Source: Caulobacter sp. CCH9-E1
Lineage (GTDB): Bacteria; Pseudomonadota; Alphaproteobacteria; Caulobacterales; Caulobacteraceae
Length of the DNA stretch: 32,877 nucleotides
NCBI RefSeq assembly: GCF_001556515.1
Contig: NZ_LSJA01000263.1
Coordinates: 1 to 32,877 of the forward strand
Reading direction: 5' to 3'
Below, one piece after another: positions 6,564 through 14,545 of this stretch. Numbering within the stretch: the first letter of the stretch is position 1; each line of letters opens with the position of its first letter. A model generated the notes under the pieces. It did not search any database. It was not told the origin of the DNA and saw only the letters and a program-made list of their open reading frames with translations. The position numbers and the translations under genes are program-made.

Positions 6564-7898
6564 TCAGCCTCGCTTGACGCCCAGCTTGCTGATCGCGTGC
6601 ACGAAGTTGTTCGGCGCGATCTCGATGTCGCCCGTCCAGGTCAGATCGGGGAAGCGGGCCAGGATCTGGCGATAGGCCTCCTCCAGCTGGATCTGGGCCA
6701 CGCGCTTGCCGACGCAGGTGTGCGGGCCGTAGCCGAAGGCGATGTGCTTTCCGGCGTTGGCGCGGCTCACGTCCAGTTGGTCGGGGTTTTCGAACATCGC
6801 CGGATCGCGGTTGGCCGCGCCGTAGTACATGATGACCTTCTCGCCCTCGCGGATGCGCTGGCCGCTGACCTCGACGTCGCGCGTGGCCGTACGGCGCATG
6901 TAGATCACCGGGCTGACCATGCGGATGAACTCGTCGACCGCGCCGGGCAGCAGCGAGGGATCAGCGATCAGCCGCTGCTTCTGCTCGGGGAATTCCGTCA
7001 GCAGCTTCATCACGCCCGACAGGGTGTTGCGGGTGGTGTCGTTGCCGGCGAAGACGATCAGCAGCCACGAGCCGTCCAGGTACTCGTCCGAGAGCAGCGC
7101 GCCGTCGACCTGGGCCCGCGCGATGGCGGTCATCAGATCCTCTTTCGGATCTTGCCGCCGCTTGTGCAGCATGGTCCGGCCGTACTCGAACATCTCCTCG
7201 ACGTTGTTGTTGAAGTCCATGACGAACTGCATGAGCTCCAGCGTCGGCTGCATCGGCGCGTTGGCCTGCTTGACCGCCAGGTCCTGGGCGCGCTCGAGGT
7301 AGTGCATCCAGGTCAGGAACTTGGGACGGTCCTCGGGCGGCACGCCCAGGATCTCGCATAGCGTGAACAGCGGCAGCACCGATGAGAAGTGCTCGACCAT
7401 GTCGATCGCCGCCCCGCCCGCCAGCTTCGGCTCCATCTCGTCCAGCAGCCGCGTGACCTCGGCCTTCACCCGCTCGGTCAGGCCGCGCAGATAGGCCGGG
7501 GTGAAGTAGGGCATATGCTCTCGGCGCAGCTGCAGGTGATGCGGCGCGTCCATGTTGATCATGGTGTCCATCGAGGCGCGGAACAGCAGCGCATGGCGCT
7601 TCTCCGGCGCGCCCATCGACATCAGGATGCCGCCGCGCTGCGACGAGAAAGTCTCGGGATCGCCGTTGACGCGGTGGACGTCATCGTAGCGCGTCAGGGC
7701 CCAGAAGCCCGGCCCGTCGAACGGCTCGGGATGCCACATGACCGGCGCCTGCTCGCGCATCCTCGCGAAGTCGGCCCAAGGCTGCCCCTTGGTGAAGCGG
7801 AAGATGTCGGCCAGGTCGACGCCCTTCAGCGTCGGATAGGTCGGGGGCGCTCCCGGGCCGGCCACGCCATCCACCACCGTCTGGCTGATCAGGTCCAT
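6564..7898 (-). CDS. Cytochrome P450
   Basis: This 444-residue soluble bacterial P450 would hydroxylate a hydrophobic substrate using electrons from a ferredoxin partner. The I-helix motif is VFAGNDTTRNTLSG. The ExxR pair lies in DEFIRMVSP, with the following YMRR. The heme-binding loop is FGYGPHTCVGKRVA, with the axial Cys near residue 395. The sequence style (DFNNNVEEMFEYGRTML, ISKLGVKR) resembles the P450 groups that act on terpenes, steroids or fatty acyl chains, but the substrate cannot be read. The ATG at 7898 (MDLISQTVVDG) is fixed by AGGGAG seven to eight bases upstream; the frame runs open far beyond it by chance in GC-rich DNA. It is divergent from the GMC oxidoreductase and follows no ferredoxin gene in this window. 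Confidence 0.93.
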   Translation of the reverse strand: MDLISQTVVDGVAGPGAPPTYPTLKGVDLADIFRFTKGQPWADFARMREQAPVMWHPEPFDGPGFWALTRYDDVHRVNGDPETFSSQRGGILMSMGAPEKRHALLFRASMDTMINMDAPHHLQLRREHMPYFTPAYLRGLTERVKAEVTRLLDEMEPKLAGGAAIDMVEHFSSVLPLFTLCEILGVPPEDRPKFLTWMHYLERAQDLAVKQANAPMQPTLELMQFVMDFNNNVEEMFEYGRTMLHKRRQDPKEDLMTAIARAQVDGALLSDEYLDGSWLLIVFAGNDTTRNTLSGVMKLLTEFPEQKQRLIADPSLLPGAVDEFIRMVSPVIYMRRTATRDVEVSGQRIREGEKVIMYYGAANRDPAMFENPDQLDVSRANAGKHIAFGYGPHTCVGKRVAQIQLEEAYRQILARFPDLTWTGDIEIAPNNFVHAISKLGVKRG

Positions 7899-8049
7899 CA
7901 CGCGTCTCCCTGGAACATTGTTATGCGCCGACGATAACGCGGAAAGACGTCGCGGGAACGGCGCCGCGACGGCAACTTGCGCGATCCCCGAACCTGGGCG
8001 CATGCTCCCAACTGAACACTGATCACGCGGACATAAGCGGACAGTGCCA

Positions 8050-8103
8050 CCGGGTTTGTAACAACCCGGATCAAAGAAAAAACGAGCGCGCACAATCGCG
8101 CTC
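8050..8103 (+). promoter_or_regulatory. Two tandem hairpins in the leader of the GMC oxidoreductase gene
   Basis: Two 7-bp stems follow each other just before the ribosome binding site: CCGGGTT/AACCCGG (8050-8056 and 8063-8069) and GAGCGCG/CGCGCTC (8084-8090 and 8097-8103). The Shine-Dalgarno run GGGAGAGAG begins at 8106. They may shape the 5' untranslated region or bind a regulator of the divergent P450/GMC promoters; function is not known. Confidence 0.35.
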
Positions 8104-8117
8104 TTGGGAGAGAGACG

Positions 8118-9785
8118 ATGACCGGGATCATCGAGGCCGACTACGTCATCGTGGGCGCGGGCTCGGCGGGCTGCGTGCTGGCCGCGCGGCTGTCCGAGGG
8201 CGGCAAGTTCAAGGTCCTGCTGCTGGAGGCCGGCGGCGACGACCGGCCGACCAAGAACCTGTCCCAGTTCGCCTCGAACCTGATGATCCACATCCCGGTC
8301 GGCTACTCGTCGACGCTGAAGGATCCCAAGGTCAATTGGCTGTACACCACCGAGCCGGACCCCGGCACCGGCGGCCGCAGCCACGTCTGGCCGCGCGGCA
8401 AGGTGCTGGGCGGCTCGTCCTCGATCAACGGCCTGCTCTACATCCGCGGCCAGCACGCCGACTATGACGGCTGGCGGCAGCTGGGCTGCGCGGGCTGGGG
8501 CTGGGACGACGTCGCCCCCTATTTCCGCCGGGCCCAGCACCAGGAACGCGGCGAGTGCGACTGGCACGCCACCGGCGGGCCGCTGAACGTCTCGGACGTG
8601 ACGACCAAACACCCCGTCTCTGACGCCGTGATCGCCGCGTGCGAGCAGGCCGGCATCCCGCGCAACGACGACGTCAACGCCGGCGCGCAGGAAGGCGCGA
8701 CCTACTACCAGCTGACGGTCAAGAACGGACAGCGCTGCTCGGCGGCGGTGGCCTATCTGCATCCGGCGATGAACCGACCCAACCTCCAGGTCGAGACCAA
8801 CGCCCTGGCCGGCCGCATCCTGTTCGAGGGCAAGCGCGCGGTCGGCGTCGAGTTCCGTCAGAACGGCGTCAAGCGCGTGGCCATGGCCCGGGCGGAAGTG
8901 ATCCTGGCCGGCGGCGCGATCAACTCGCCCCAGCTGCTGCAGCTGTCGGGCGTCGGCCCCGGCGAGCTTCTGAACCGCCATGGGATCGAAGTCGTCGCCG
9001 ACCTGCCCGGCGTCGGCGAGAACCTGCAGGACCACTACGTGATGAGCGTGCGCTATCGCCTGAAGGCGGGCGTGGTCTCGGTCAACGAACAGAGCAAGGG
9101 CGGCCGCCTGGCCGGCGAGGCCCTGAAGTACCTCTTCCAGCGCAAGGGCCTGCTGACGCTGTCGGCGGCTCACATCGCGGCGTTCTGTAAATCCCGTCCG
9201 GATCTCGCGGGACCGGATATCCAGTTCCACATCCTGCCCGCGACCATGGACCTCGATAAGCTGGTCAACGAGCAGAAGATGGAGCTGGAGGCCGCGCCGG
9301 GCCTGACCATCGCGCCGTGCCAGCTGCGCCCGGAAAGCCGCGGTCACATCCGCATCAAGTCGCCGGACCCGAGCGTCTATCCCGCCATCTTCGCCAACTA
9401 CCTGGCCGATCCTCTGGACCAGGAAGTCGCCGTGGCGGGCCTGAAGTGGGCCCGCAAGATCGGCGAGGCGCCGGCGCTGGCGCCTTACGTCGACCACGAG
9501 ATGGACCCCGGCGCGGCGGTCGCCAGCGACGCCCAGCTCTTGGAATTCGCGCGCTTGGCGGGCTCGACCATCTACCACCCGGTCGGCACCTGCCAGATGG
9601 GCCACGGGCCGATGGCGGTCGTCGATGATCAGCTGCGCGTGCGGGGCCTGGAAGGCCTGCGCGTGGTCGACGCCTCGGTCATGCCGCGCCTGGTTTCCGG
9701 CAACACCAACGCCCCCACCATCATGATCGCGGAGAAGGCCTCGGACATGATCCGCGAGGCGGCGAGGACGGCGGTCGCCGCCTAG
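8118..9785 (+). CDS. GMC-family FAD-dependent alcohol oxidoreductase
   Basis: This 555-residue enzyme has choline/alcohol dehydrogenase architecture. The FAD-binding Rossmann motif VGAGSAGCVLAARLSE starts near residue 11 and is followed by LLEAGG. GMC signature 1 (GKVLGGSSSINGLLYIRG) and signature 2 (GAINSPQLLQLSGVG) are intact. The active site has His in HPVGTCQMG (about residue 487) and Asn in NTNAPT (about residue 531). Such enzymes oxidise primary alcohols to aldehydes. The start is well supported by GGGAGAGAG five to eight bases upstream. Divergent from the P450 and upstream of the acyl-CoA ligase, it fits oxidation of a P450-made alcohol before CoA activation. It lacks a signal peptide. 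The exact substrate is unknown. Confidence 0.92.
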   Translation: MTGIIEADYVIVGAGSAGCVLAARLSEGGKFKVLLLEAGGDDRPTKNLSQFASNLMIHIPVGYSSTLKDPKVNWLYTTEPDPGTGGRSHVWPRGKVLGGSSSINGLLYIRGQHADYDGWRQLGCAGWGWDDVAPYFRRAQHQERGECDWHATGGPLNVSDVTTKHPVSDAVIAACEQAGIPRNDDVNAGAQEGATYYQLTVKNGQRCSAAVAYLHPAMNRPNLQVETNALAGRILFEGKRAVGVEFRQNGVKRVAMARAEVILAGGAINSPQLLQLSGVGPGELLNRHGIEVVADLPGVGENLQDHYVMSVRYRLKAGVVSVNEQSKGGRLAGEALKYLFQRKGLLTLSAAHIAAFCKSRPDLAGPDIQFHILPATMDLDKLVNEQKMELEAAPGLTIAPCQLRPESRGHIRIKSPDPSVYPAIFANYLADPLDQEVAVAGLKWARKIGEAPALAPYVDHEMDPGAAVASDAQLLEFARLAGSTIYHPVGTCQMGHGPMAVVDDQLRVRGLEGLRVVDASVMPRLVSGNTNAPTIMIAEKASDMIREAARTAVAA

Positions 9786-9795
9786 CACCAAACCC

Positions 9796-9905
9796 GTGTC
9801 ATCCCGGACGGCCCGCAGGGCCGATCCGGGACCCAGGGGGTGACAGAGCGCGGTGCGCACCGCCCCTGGGTCCGGCTCTACGCTCCGCTTCGGCCGGGAT
9901 GACAC
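9796..9905. repeat. REP-like nested palindromic intergenic element
   Basis: Outer arms GTGTCATCCCGG (9796-9807) and CCGGGATGACAC (9894-9905) are exact inverted copies. An inner pair, GGACCCAGGGG near 9829-9839 and CCCCTGGGTCC near 9863-9873, is also exact. The whole 110-bp element can form a long cruciform or RNA hairpin between the GMC gene and the acyl-CoA ligase. Elements with GTCATCCCGG ends are typical dispersed repeats in GC-rich Proteobacteria. It may act as a transcription barrier or mRNA-stabilising structure. Confidence 0.75.
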
Positions 9906-9943
9906 ATCGAAATAGCGTGAGAAGCAGACGCAAAGGCCCTGAT

Positions 9944-11482
9944 ATGCACCCCTTCCACCACGCCCAGAACCAGGCCGACAAGGCCGCCTACATCATGGCC
10001 GGCTCCGGCGAGACGGTGACCTATGGCCAGCTGGACGCCCGCTCGAACCAGGGCGCGCACCTGTTCCGGTCGCTGGGCCTGCAACGCGGCGACGTCATCG
10101 CCCTGATGATGGAGAACAACGCCCGCTACTTCGAGATCGCCTGGGCCGCCCAGCGCGCGGGGCTCTATTTCGTCTGCGTCTCGACCAAGCTGACGGCGGG
10201 CGAGGCCCAGTACATCCTTGAGGACTGCGGGGCCAAGGTCTTCATCACCTCGCCGGCCATGGGGCCGCTCATCGACGAGATCGCCAAGGCGCTGCCGAGC
10301 TTGACGCTCTACGCCGTCGGCGGGGCGCATGGTCCCTACGCCGACTTCGAGGCCGCCCGCGCGCCGATGCCGACGACGCCGATCGCCGACGAGAGCGCGG
10401 GCTCGGACATGCTCTACTCGTCGGGCACCACGGGCCGCCCCAAGGGCGTGAAGCCGGCGCTCAGCGACCAGCCGATCGACGCGCCCCACGCCCTGCAGAT
10501 GATGGCCCAGGGCCTGTTCGGCTTCACCGGCGACAGCGTCTATCTCTCGCCCGCGCCGCTGTACCACGCCGCCCCGCTGCGCTGGTGCATGGTCGTCCAC
10601 AAGCTGGGCGGCACGGTGATCGTGATGGAGAAGTACGAGCCCGAGGCCGCGCTCTCCCTGATCGAGAAATACAAGGTCACCTGCGGCCAGTTCGTGCCGA
10701 CCCACTTCGTGCGGATGCTGAAGCTGCCCGAGGAGGTCCGGGCCAGGTACGACGTCTCGTCGATGACGTCGGCGATCCATGCCGCCGCCCCCTGCCCCGT
10801 GCCGGTCAAGGAGCAGATGATCGCCTGGTGGGGCCCGGTGATCTACGAATACTACGCCGGCACCGAGGGCAACGGCTTCTGCTGGATCAACTCGCAGAAC
10901 TGGCTGACCCACAAGGGCAGCGTCGGCCAGGCGGTGCTGGGCGAGCTGCGCATCTGCGACGAGAACGGCGACCCGCTGCCGCCCCGGACGGAAGGCACGG
11001 TCTACTTCGCCAACGGCCCGGCGGTGAACTACCACAACGCTCCGGAAAAGACGGCCGAGAGCTATAACAAGCACGGCTGGACCACGCTGGGCGACGTGGG
11101 CTGGGTCGACGAGGAGGGCTATCTGTACCTCACCGACCGCAAGAGCTTCATGATCATCTCGGGCGGGGTGAACATCTATCCGCAGGAGATCGAGAACCTG
11201 CTGATCACCCATCCCAAGGTCGCCGACGCCGCCGTGGTCGGCGCGCCCTGCGAGGAGATGGGCGAGAAGGTCGTGGCGGTCATCCAGCCCATGAACTTCG
11301 GCGACGATCAGGTCGCCCTGGCCGAGGAGCTGATGACCTTCGCCCGCGCCAATCTCAGCCACGTGAAATCGCCGCGCCGCATCGACTTCATGGCGGAACT
11401 GCCCAGGCACCCGACCGGCAAGCTCTACAAGCGGCTGATCCGTGATGCGTACTGGGGGAAGGGTGAGAGCAGGATCGTTTAG
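9944..11482 (+). CDS. Acyl-CoA ligase (AMP-dependent synthetase family)
   Basis: This 512-residue ANL-family enzyme activates a carboxylic acid with ATP and joins it to coenzyme A. The P-loop YSSGTTGRPKGVK lies near residue 165, the YYAGTEG motif (A5) near 305 and TLGDVGWVDEEGYLYLTDR (A7/A8 Asp and Arg) near 382. The hinge IISGGVNIYPQEIE and the C-terminal catalytic Lys in HPTGKLYKR are present. The ATG at 9944 is preferred because an upstream in-frame ATG at 9899 falls inside the REP-like palindrome; only a weak AAAGG precedes 9944. Family resemblance is to the FadD-type ligases for long-chain, aromatic or steroid acids. Placed after P450 and GMC genes, it suggests hydroxylation, oxidation and CoA activation of one hydrophobic substrate. 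The substrate is unknown. Confidence 0.9.
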   Translation: MHPFHHAQNQADKAAYIMAGSGETVTYGQLDARSNQGAHLFRSLGLQRGDVIALMMENNARYFEIAWAAQRAGLYFVCVSTKLTAGEAQYILEDCGAKVFITSPAMGPLIDEIAKALPSLTLYAVGGAHGPYADFEAARAPMPTTPIADESAGSDMLYSSGTTGRPKGVKPALSDQPIDAPHALQMMAQGLFGFTGDSVYLSPAPLYHAAPLRWCMVVHKLGGTVIVMEKYEPEAALSLIEKYKVTCGQFVPTHFVRMLKLPEEVRARYDVSSMTSAIHAAAPCPVPVKEQMIAWWGPVIYEYYAGTEGNGFCWINSQNWLTHKGSVGQAVLGELRICDENGDPLPPRTEGTVYFANGPAVNYHNAPEKTAESYNKHGWTTLGDVGWVDEEGYLYLTDRKSFMIISGGVNIYPQEIENLLITHPKVADAAVVGAPCEEMGEKVVAVIQPMNFGDDQVALAEELMTFARANLSHVKSPRRIDFMAELPRHPTGKLYKRLIRDAYWGKGESRIV

Positions 11483-11512
11483 GGTCACCCTTTTTGTTGA
11501 TTTCAAAGCCAA

Positions 11513-11541
11513 TTGCCACCACTTTATCCAAGTGGTGGCAA
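11513..11541. promoter_or_regulatory. Perfect 12-bp inverted repeat abutting the nucleotidyltransferase start
   Basis: TTGCCACCACTT (11513-11524) and AAGTGGTGGCAA (11530-11541) are exact inverted copies with a 5-base loop. The right arm runs straight into the ribosome binding site AAGGTG and the GTG start at 11552. There is no T-tract, so a terminator for the preceding ligase is less likely than an operator or a translation-controlling hairpin. Confidence 0.6.
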
Positions 11542-11551
11542 AGGTGATGTC

Positions 11552-12565
11552 GTGGCCCTTCAGCGCCTTCCTCTGGCGATCCATACCAACGTCGCCGAAT
11601 TGCTGGATCAGCTCCGGGCGGCGGGCGTCGCCGAGTTCGGAGACGGCGTCAGCTTCTTGCGCCGCGAGCGCAAGGGCCGCTTCTATTGGTACGCCCGGGC
11701 CAGGCAGGTCGAAGGCCAGCGCCCCGAACGCTACCTAGGCCCCGAGACCCCTACGCTGCTGGAGACGATCCAGCGCGCTCAGTCGGCGAAGGGCGCCGCC
11801 GACGGCCGCCGGATGCTGGTTCGAACCCTCCGCGCGGCGGGCCTCCACGCGCCCGACGATCGCACGGGCCGAATTCTAGACGCCTTGGCCCGGGCCGGCG
11901 TCTTCCGCTTACGCGCCGCCGTCGTCGGCACGGTCGCCTTCCAGACCTACGGCGCGGCGCTCGGCTTTGTGCTGCCGTCGCGGGCGGTGCGGACGGGCGA
12001 CCTGGATATCGCCCAGGACTACGGCGTCTCGGTCGCGATAGACGACGGGCTGGATCGGTCGTTCCTCGACGTCCTGCGCGTGGCCGATCCCGCCTTCACG
12101 CCGGTCCCCAAGCTCCACCCTGGCAAGAGCGCGGCCTATCGAACGCCAGACGGCTATGCGGTTGATGTCCTGACCACCAGCCGTAACGCGGGCGGCGAAG
12201 AGACCTCGCGGCTGGAGGCGCTCAAGACCGACGCCACTCCGTTGCGCTTCATGGACTTCCTTCTGCGCGACACCGTAGAGACGGCCGTGCTGCATGGCGA
12301 CGGCGTACTCGTCCGAGTGCCCGCCCCGGCGCGCTACGCCGTCCACAAGCTGATCATCTCGCGCAAGCGCGGCCAAGCCAACCCGAAGCGACGCAAGGAC
12401 GTGGAGCAGGCTCAGGCGCTGATCCAAGCCCTCGCCCTCGACGACCCCTTCGCCCTGCGCGAGGCCTATGCCGAAGCCCGCGATCGCGGCGAGACCTGGC
12501 GGGAACTGCTGCGTCAGGCGGTCAGTCCTTTGCCCGTAGAGGCTCGCGCGGCGCTGGAGGGCTGA
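11552..12565 (+). CDS. GSU2403-type nucleotidyltransferase-fold protein
   Basis: This is a protein of about 337 residues resembling the GSU2403 nucleotidyltransferase-fold family (PF12281). Its N-terminal third (FLRRERKGRFYWYAR...RYLGPET) precedes a nucleotidyltransferase core: AAVVGTVAFQTYG, then RTGDLDIAQDYGV with the Asp-x-Asp metal pair, then YAVDVLTTSR with a possible third acidic residue. APARYAVHKLIISRKR is the conserved C-terminal helix region. Its substrate and role are not established; distant relatives with this fold include AbiEii-type toxins. I chose the GTG at 11552 because AAGGTG lies five bases upstream; an in-frame TTG at 11513 has no site and lies within the inverted repeat. 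It is an orphan between the acyl-CoA ligase and mntH. No partner antitoxin gene is visible. Confidence 0.75.
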   Translation: MALQRLPLAIHTNVAELLDQLRAAGVAEFGDGVSFLRRERKGRFYWYARARQVEGQRPERYLGPETPTLLETIQRAQSAKGAADGRRMLVRTLRAAGLHAPDDRTGRILDALARAGVFRLRAAVVGTVAFQTYGAALGFVLPSRAVRTGDLDIAQDYGVSVAIDDGLDRSFLDVLRVADPAFTPVPKLHPGKSAAYRTPDGYAVDVLTTSRNAGGEETSRLEALKTDATPLRFMDFLLRDTVETAVLHGDGVLVRVPAPARYAVHKLIISRKRGQANPKRRKDVEQAQALIQALALDDPFALREAYAEARDRGETWRELLRQAVSPLPVEARAALEG

Positions 12566-12597
12566 CAAGCCGGGCGACGCAACCCTAACTAGGCCGC

Positions 12598-13929
12598 ATG
12601 TTCGCAGCCCTGCTCGACCGCCTCCCCAAGACCGCCACCGCCCCGTTCTGCCCGTCGGAGGTGCGCGGGGCGGTCGCCGTGCCCGACGGGCTGCCGACCT
12701 GGAAGCGGATGCTGCGGGTGGCGGGGCCCGGCCTGCTGGTCAGCGTCGGCTACATGGACCCCGGCAACTGGGCCACCGACATCGAGGCTGGCGCCCGCTA
12801 CGGGACCAGCCTGCTGTTTGTCGTGGTGCTGTCGAGCCTGGCGGCCATCGTGCTCCAGACCCTGTCGATGCGGCTGGGTCTCGTCACGGGGAAGGACCTG
12901 GCCCGCATGTCGCGCGAGCGGTTCGGGCCGCGGACGGTCAAGGTCCAGTGGCTGCTAGCGGAACTGGCGATCATCGCCTGCGACATCGCCGAGGTGCTGG
13001 GCTCTGCCCTGGCCTTCAAGCTGCTGCTCGGCGTGCCGCTATGGGGCGGGGTTCTACTCACCGCGCTGGACACGATCATCGTGCTGGGCCTGAAGGGCAA
13101 GGGCTTCCGGCAACTGGAAGCCATCATCCTGGGCCTGATCTCGACCGTCGGGATCTGCTTTCTCGTCCAGCTGATCCTGGCCCCGCCGGACGCGGCCGAC
13201 GTGGCGCGCGGTCTGATCCCCTCGCTGGACGCCTTGAAGCAGGGCAACGCGCTGTACCTGGCGATCGGCATCCTGGGCGCGACGATCATGCCGCATAACC
13301 TCTATTTGCACTCCTCGATCGTACAGACCCGGCTGACGCCCGCCGACGAGCCGGGCAAGCGCGCGGCGATCCGACTGTCGACGATCGACACGGTCGTCTC
13401 GCTGCTGCTGGCCCTGCTGATCAACGCCGCCATCCTGATCCTGGCCGCCTCGGCCTTCCACCGCTCCGGGCTGACCGAAGTGGCCGGCATAGAGGAGGCC
13501 CACCAGCTGCTGGCGCCCGTCACCGGCGGCGCCCTGGCCGGGGTGCTGTTCGCCATCGCCCTGTTCGCCTCGGGCCAGAGCTCGACCTTTACCGGCACCA
13601 TCGCGGGCCAGGTGATCCTGGAGGGCTTCCTGAACCTGAAGATTCCCTGCTGGCAGCGCCGGCTGATCACCCGCGGCCTGGCCATCGTCCCAGCCCTGAT
13701 CGGCGTTCTGACCCTGGGCGAGCATTCGGTCGGCAAGCTGCTCGTTTTGACCCAGGTCGTGCTGTCGGCCCAACTGCCGTTCGCCATCTGGCCGCTGCTG
13801 CGCTTCACCGACGACAAGGCGCTGATGGGGCCGTTCGCCAATGGATGGATGACCAAGGCCATCACCTGGTTCCTGTTCGTGGTGATCTCGGCGGCCAATG
13901 TCTGGCTGGTGGTTTCGACACTCTCATAG
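12598..13929 (+). CDS. mntH: Mn(II)/divalent metal transporter MntH (Nramp family)
   Basis: This is a 443-residue inner-membrane proton-coupled importer of Mn(II) and related metals. The two Nramp signature motifs are intact: MDPGNWATD in the first membrane helix (metal-binding Asp and Asn) and MPHNLYLHS in the sixth. The consensus transport motif between helices 8 and 9 is present as FASGQSSTFTGTIAGQVILEGFL. About eleven hydrophobic segments can be followed. The ATG at 12598 has no Shine-Dalgarno sequence, so the transcript may be leaderless or the gene weakly translated. It starts about 30 bases after the nucleotidyltransferase stop and might be co-transcribed. I see no convincing MntR or Fur box immediately upstream. 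Confidence 0.95.
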   Translation: MFAALLDRLPKTATAPFCPSEVRGAVAVPDGLPTWKRMLRVAGPGLLVSVGYMDPGNWATDIEAGARYGTSLLFVVVLSSLAAIVLQTLSMRLGLVTGKDLARMSRERFGPRTVKVQWLLAELAIIACDIAEVLGSALAFKLLLGVPLWGGVLLTALDTIIVLGLKGKGFRQLEAIILGLISTVGICFLVQLILAPPDAADVARGLIPSLDALKQGNALYLAIGILGATIMPHNLYLHSSIVQTRLTPADEPGKRAAIRLSTIDTVVSLLLALLINAAILILAASAFHRSGLTEVAGIEEAHQLLAPVTGGALAGVLFAIALFASGQSSTFTGTIAGQVILEGFLNLKIPCWQRRLITRGLAIVPALIGVLTLGEHSVGKLLVLTQVVLSAQLPFAIWPLLRFTDDKALMGPFANGWMTKAITWFLFVVISAANVWLVVSTLS

Positions 13930-13983
13930 GCCCCCATCCAAGGGGGAGGGAGCTTGCCCTCCGCTCGCTCACATGCCACCTAT

Positions 13984-13999
13984 CCAAACAACTGTTTGG
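13984..13999. promoter_or_regulatory. Candidate palindromic operator before the MaoC gene
   Basis: CCAAAC-AACT-GTTTGG is an exact inverted repeat ending immediately before the GGGAGA ribosome binding site of the MaoC gene. The size and position suit a TetR/FadR-like repressor site. The motif differs from the one upstream of the crotonase gene. Confidence 0.35.
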
Positions 14000-14012
14000 G
14001 AGAAATAACGCC

Positions 14013-14462
14013 ATGAAAGAAGTCGCCTATGCCGACCTCGCCGGCCTGGTGGGCCAGGAGCTTGGGGTGTCCGACTGGGTCGAGATCACTCAGGAGCGCG
14101 TGAACCTGTTCGCCGAAGCCACCGGCGACCACCAGTGGATCCACGTCGACGTCGAACGCGCCACCAAGGAGATCGGCGGTCCGATCGCCCATGGTTTCCT
14201 GACCCTGTCGCTGATCCCGATGCTGGGCGCGGGCATCCTGCGCGTCACCGGCGTCACGCGCGGCATCAACTACGGCTGCGACAAGGTCCGCTTCACCGGC
14301 ATGGTCCGGGTCGGCAAGCGCGTGCGCATGCGCCAGAAGCTGGTCAGCGTCGAGCCCAAGGCCGGCGGCCTGCAGATGAAGAACGAGTGCACGATCGAGA
14401 TCGAGGGCGAGGAACGTCCCGCCTGCGTCGCCGAGACCATCTCGGTCATCTACGGGGCCTGA
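14013..14462 (+). CDS. MaoC-family (R)-specific enoyl-CoA hydratase
   Basis: This 149-residue single hot-dog-fold hydratase adds water to trans-2-enoyl-CoA. The signature FAEATGDHQWIHVDVERA, with catalytic Asp39 and His44, and the following GGPIAHGFLTLSLIP match PhaJ/MaoC-type hydratases. GINYGCDKVRFTGMVRVGKRVR is the usual second half. The ATG at 14013 is supported by GGGAGA about nine bases upstream; the frame extends upstream into mntH without meaning. Function could be beta-oxidation of unusual acyl chains, in line with the acyl-CoA ligase and crotonase nearby, or supply of hydroxyacyl-CoA to polyester synthesis. No polyester synthase gene is in the window. Confidence 0.92.
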   Translation: MKEVAYADLAGLVGQELGVSDWVEITQERVNLFAEATGDHQWIHVDVERATKEIGGPIAHGFLTLSLIPMLGAGILRVTGVTRGINYGCDKVRFTGMVRVGKRVRMRQKLVSVEPKAGGLQMKNECTIEIEGEERPACVAETISVIYGA

Positions 14463-14545
14463 GGCTCGTCCGAAATCGAGGGATCGCCGTCATTTCTCCT
14501 GGCGGCCGTTCGCGCTAGCGAGCGGACCACCGCCGGGAGATTGGC

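Noticed and set aside
7899..9905. Long minus-strand frame continuing from the P450 gene across the whole GMC gene
   Set aside because: It has no recognisable domain beyond the P450 start at 7898, is low-complexity and Arg/Asp/His-rich, and lies opposite a well-supported gene. GC-rich DNA keeps such frames open by chance.
13930..13970. Possible terminator after mntH (CCCCCATCCAAGGGGGAG)
   Set aside because: The stem is only five pairs and no T-tract follows.
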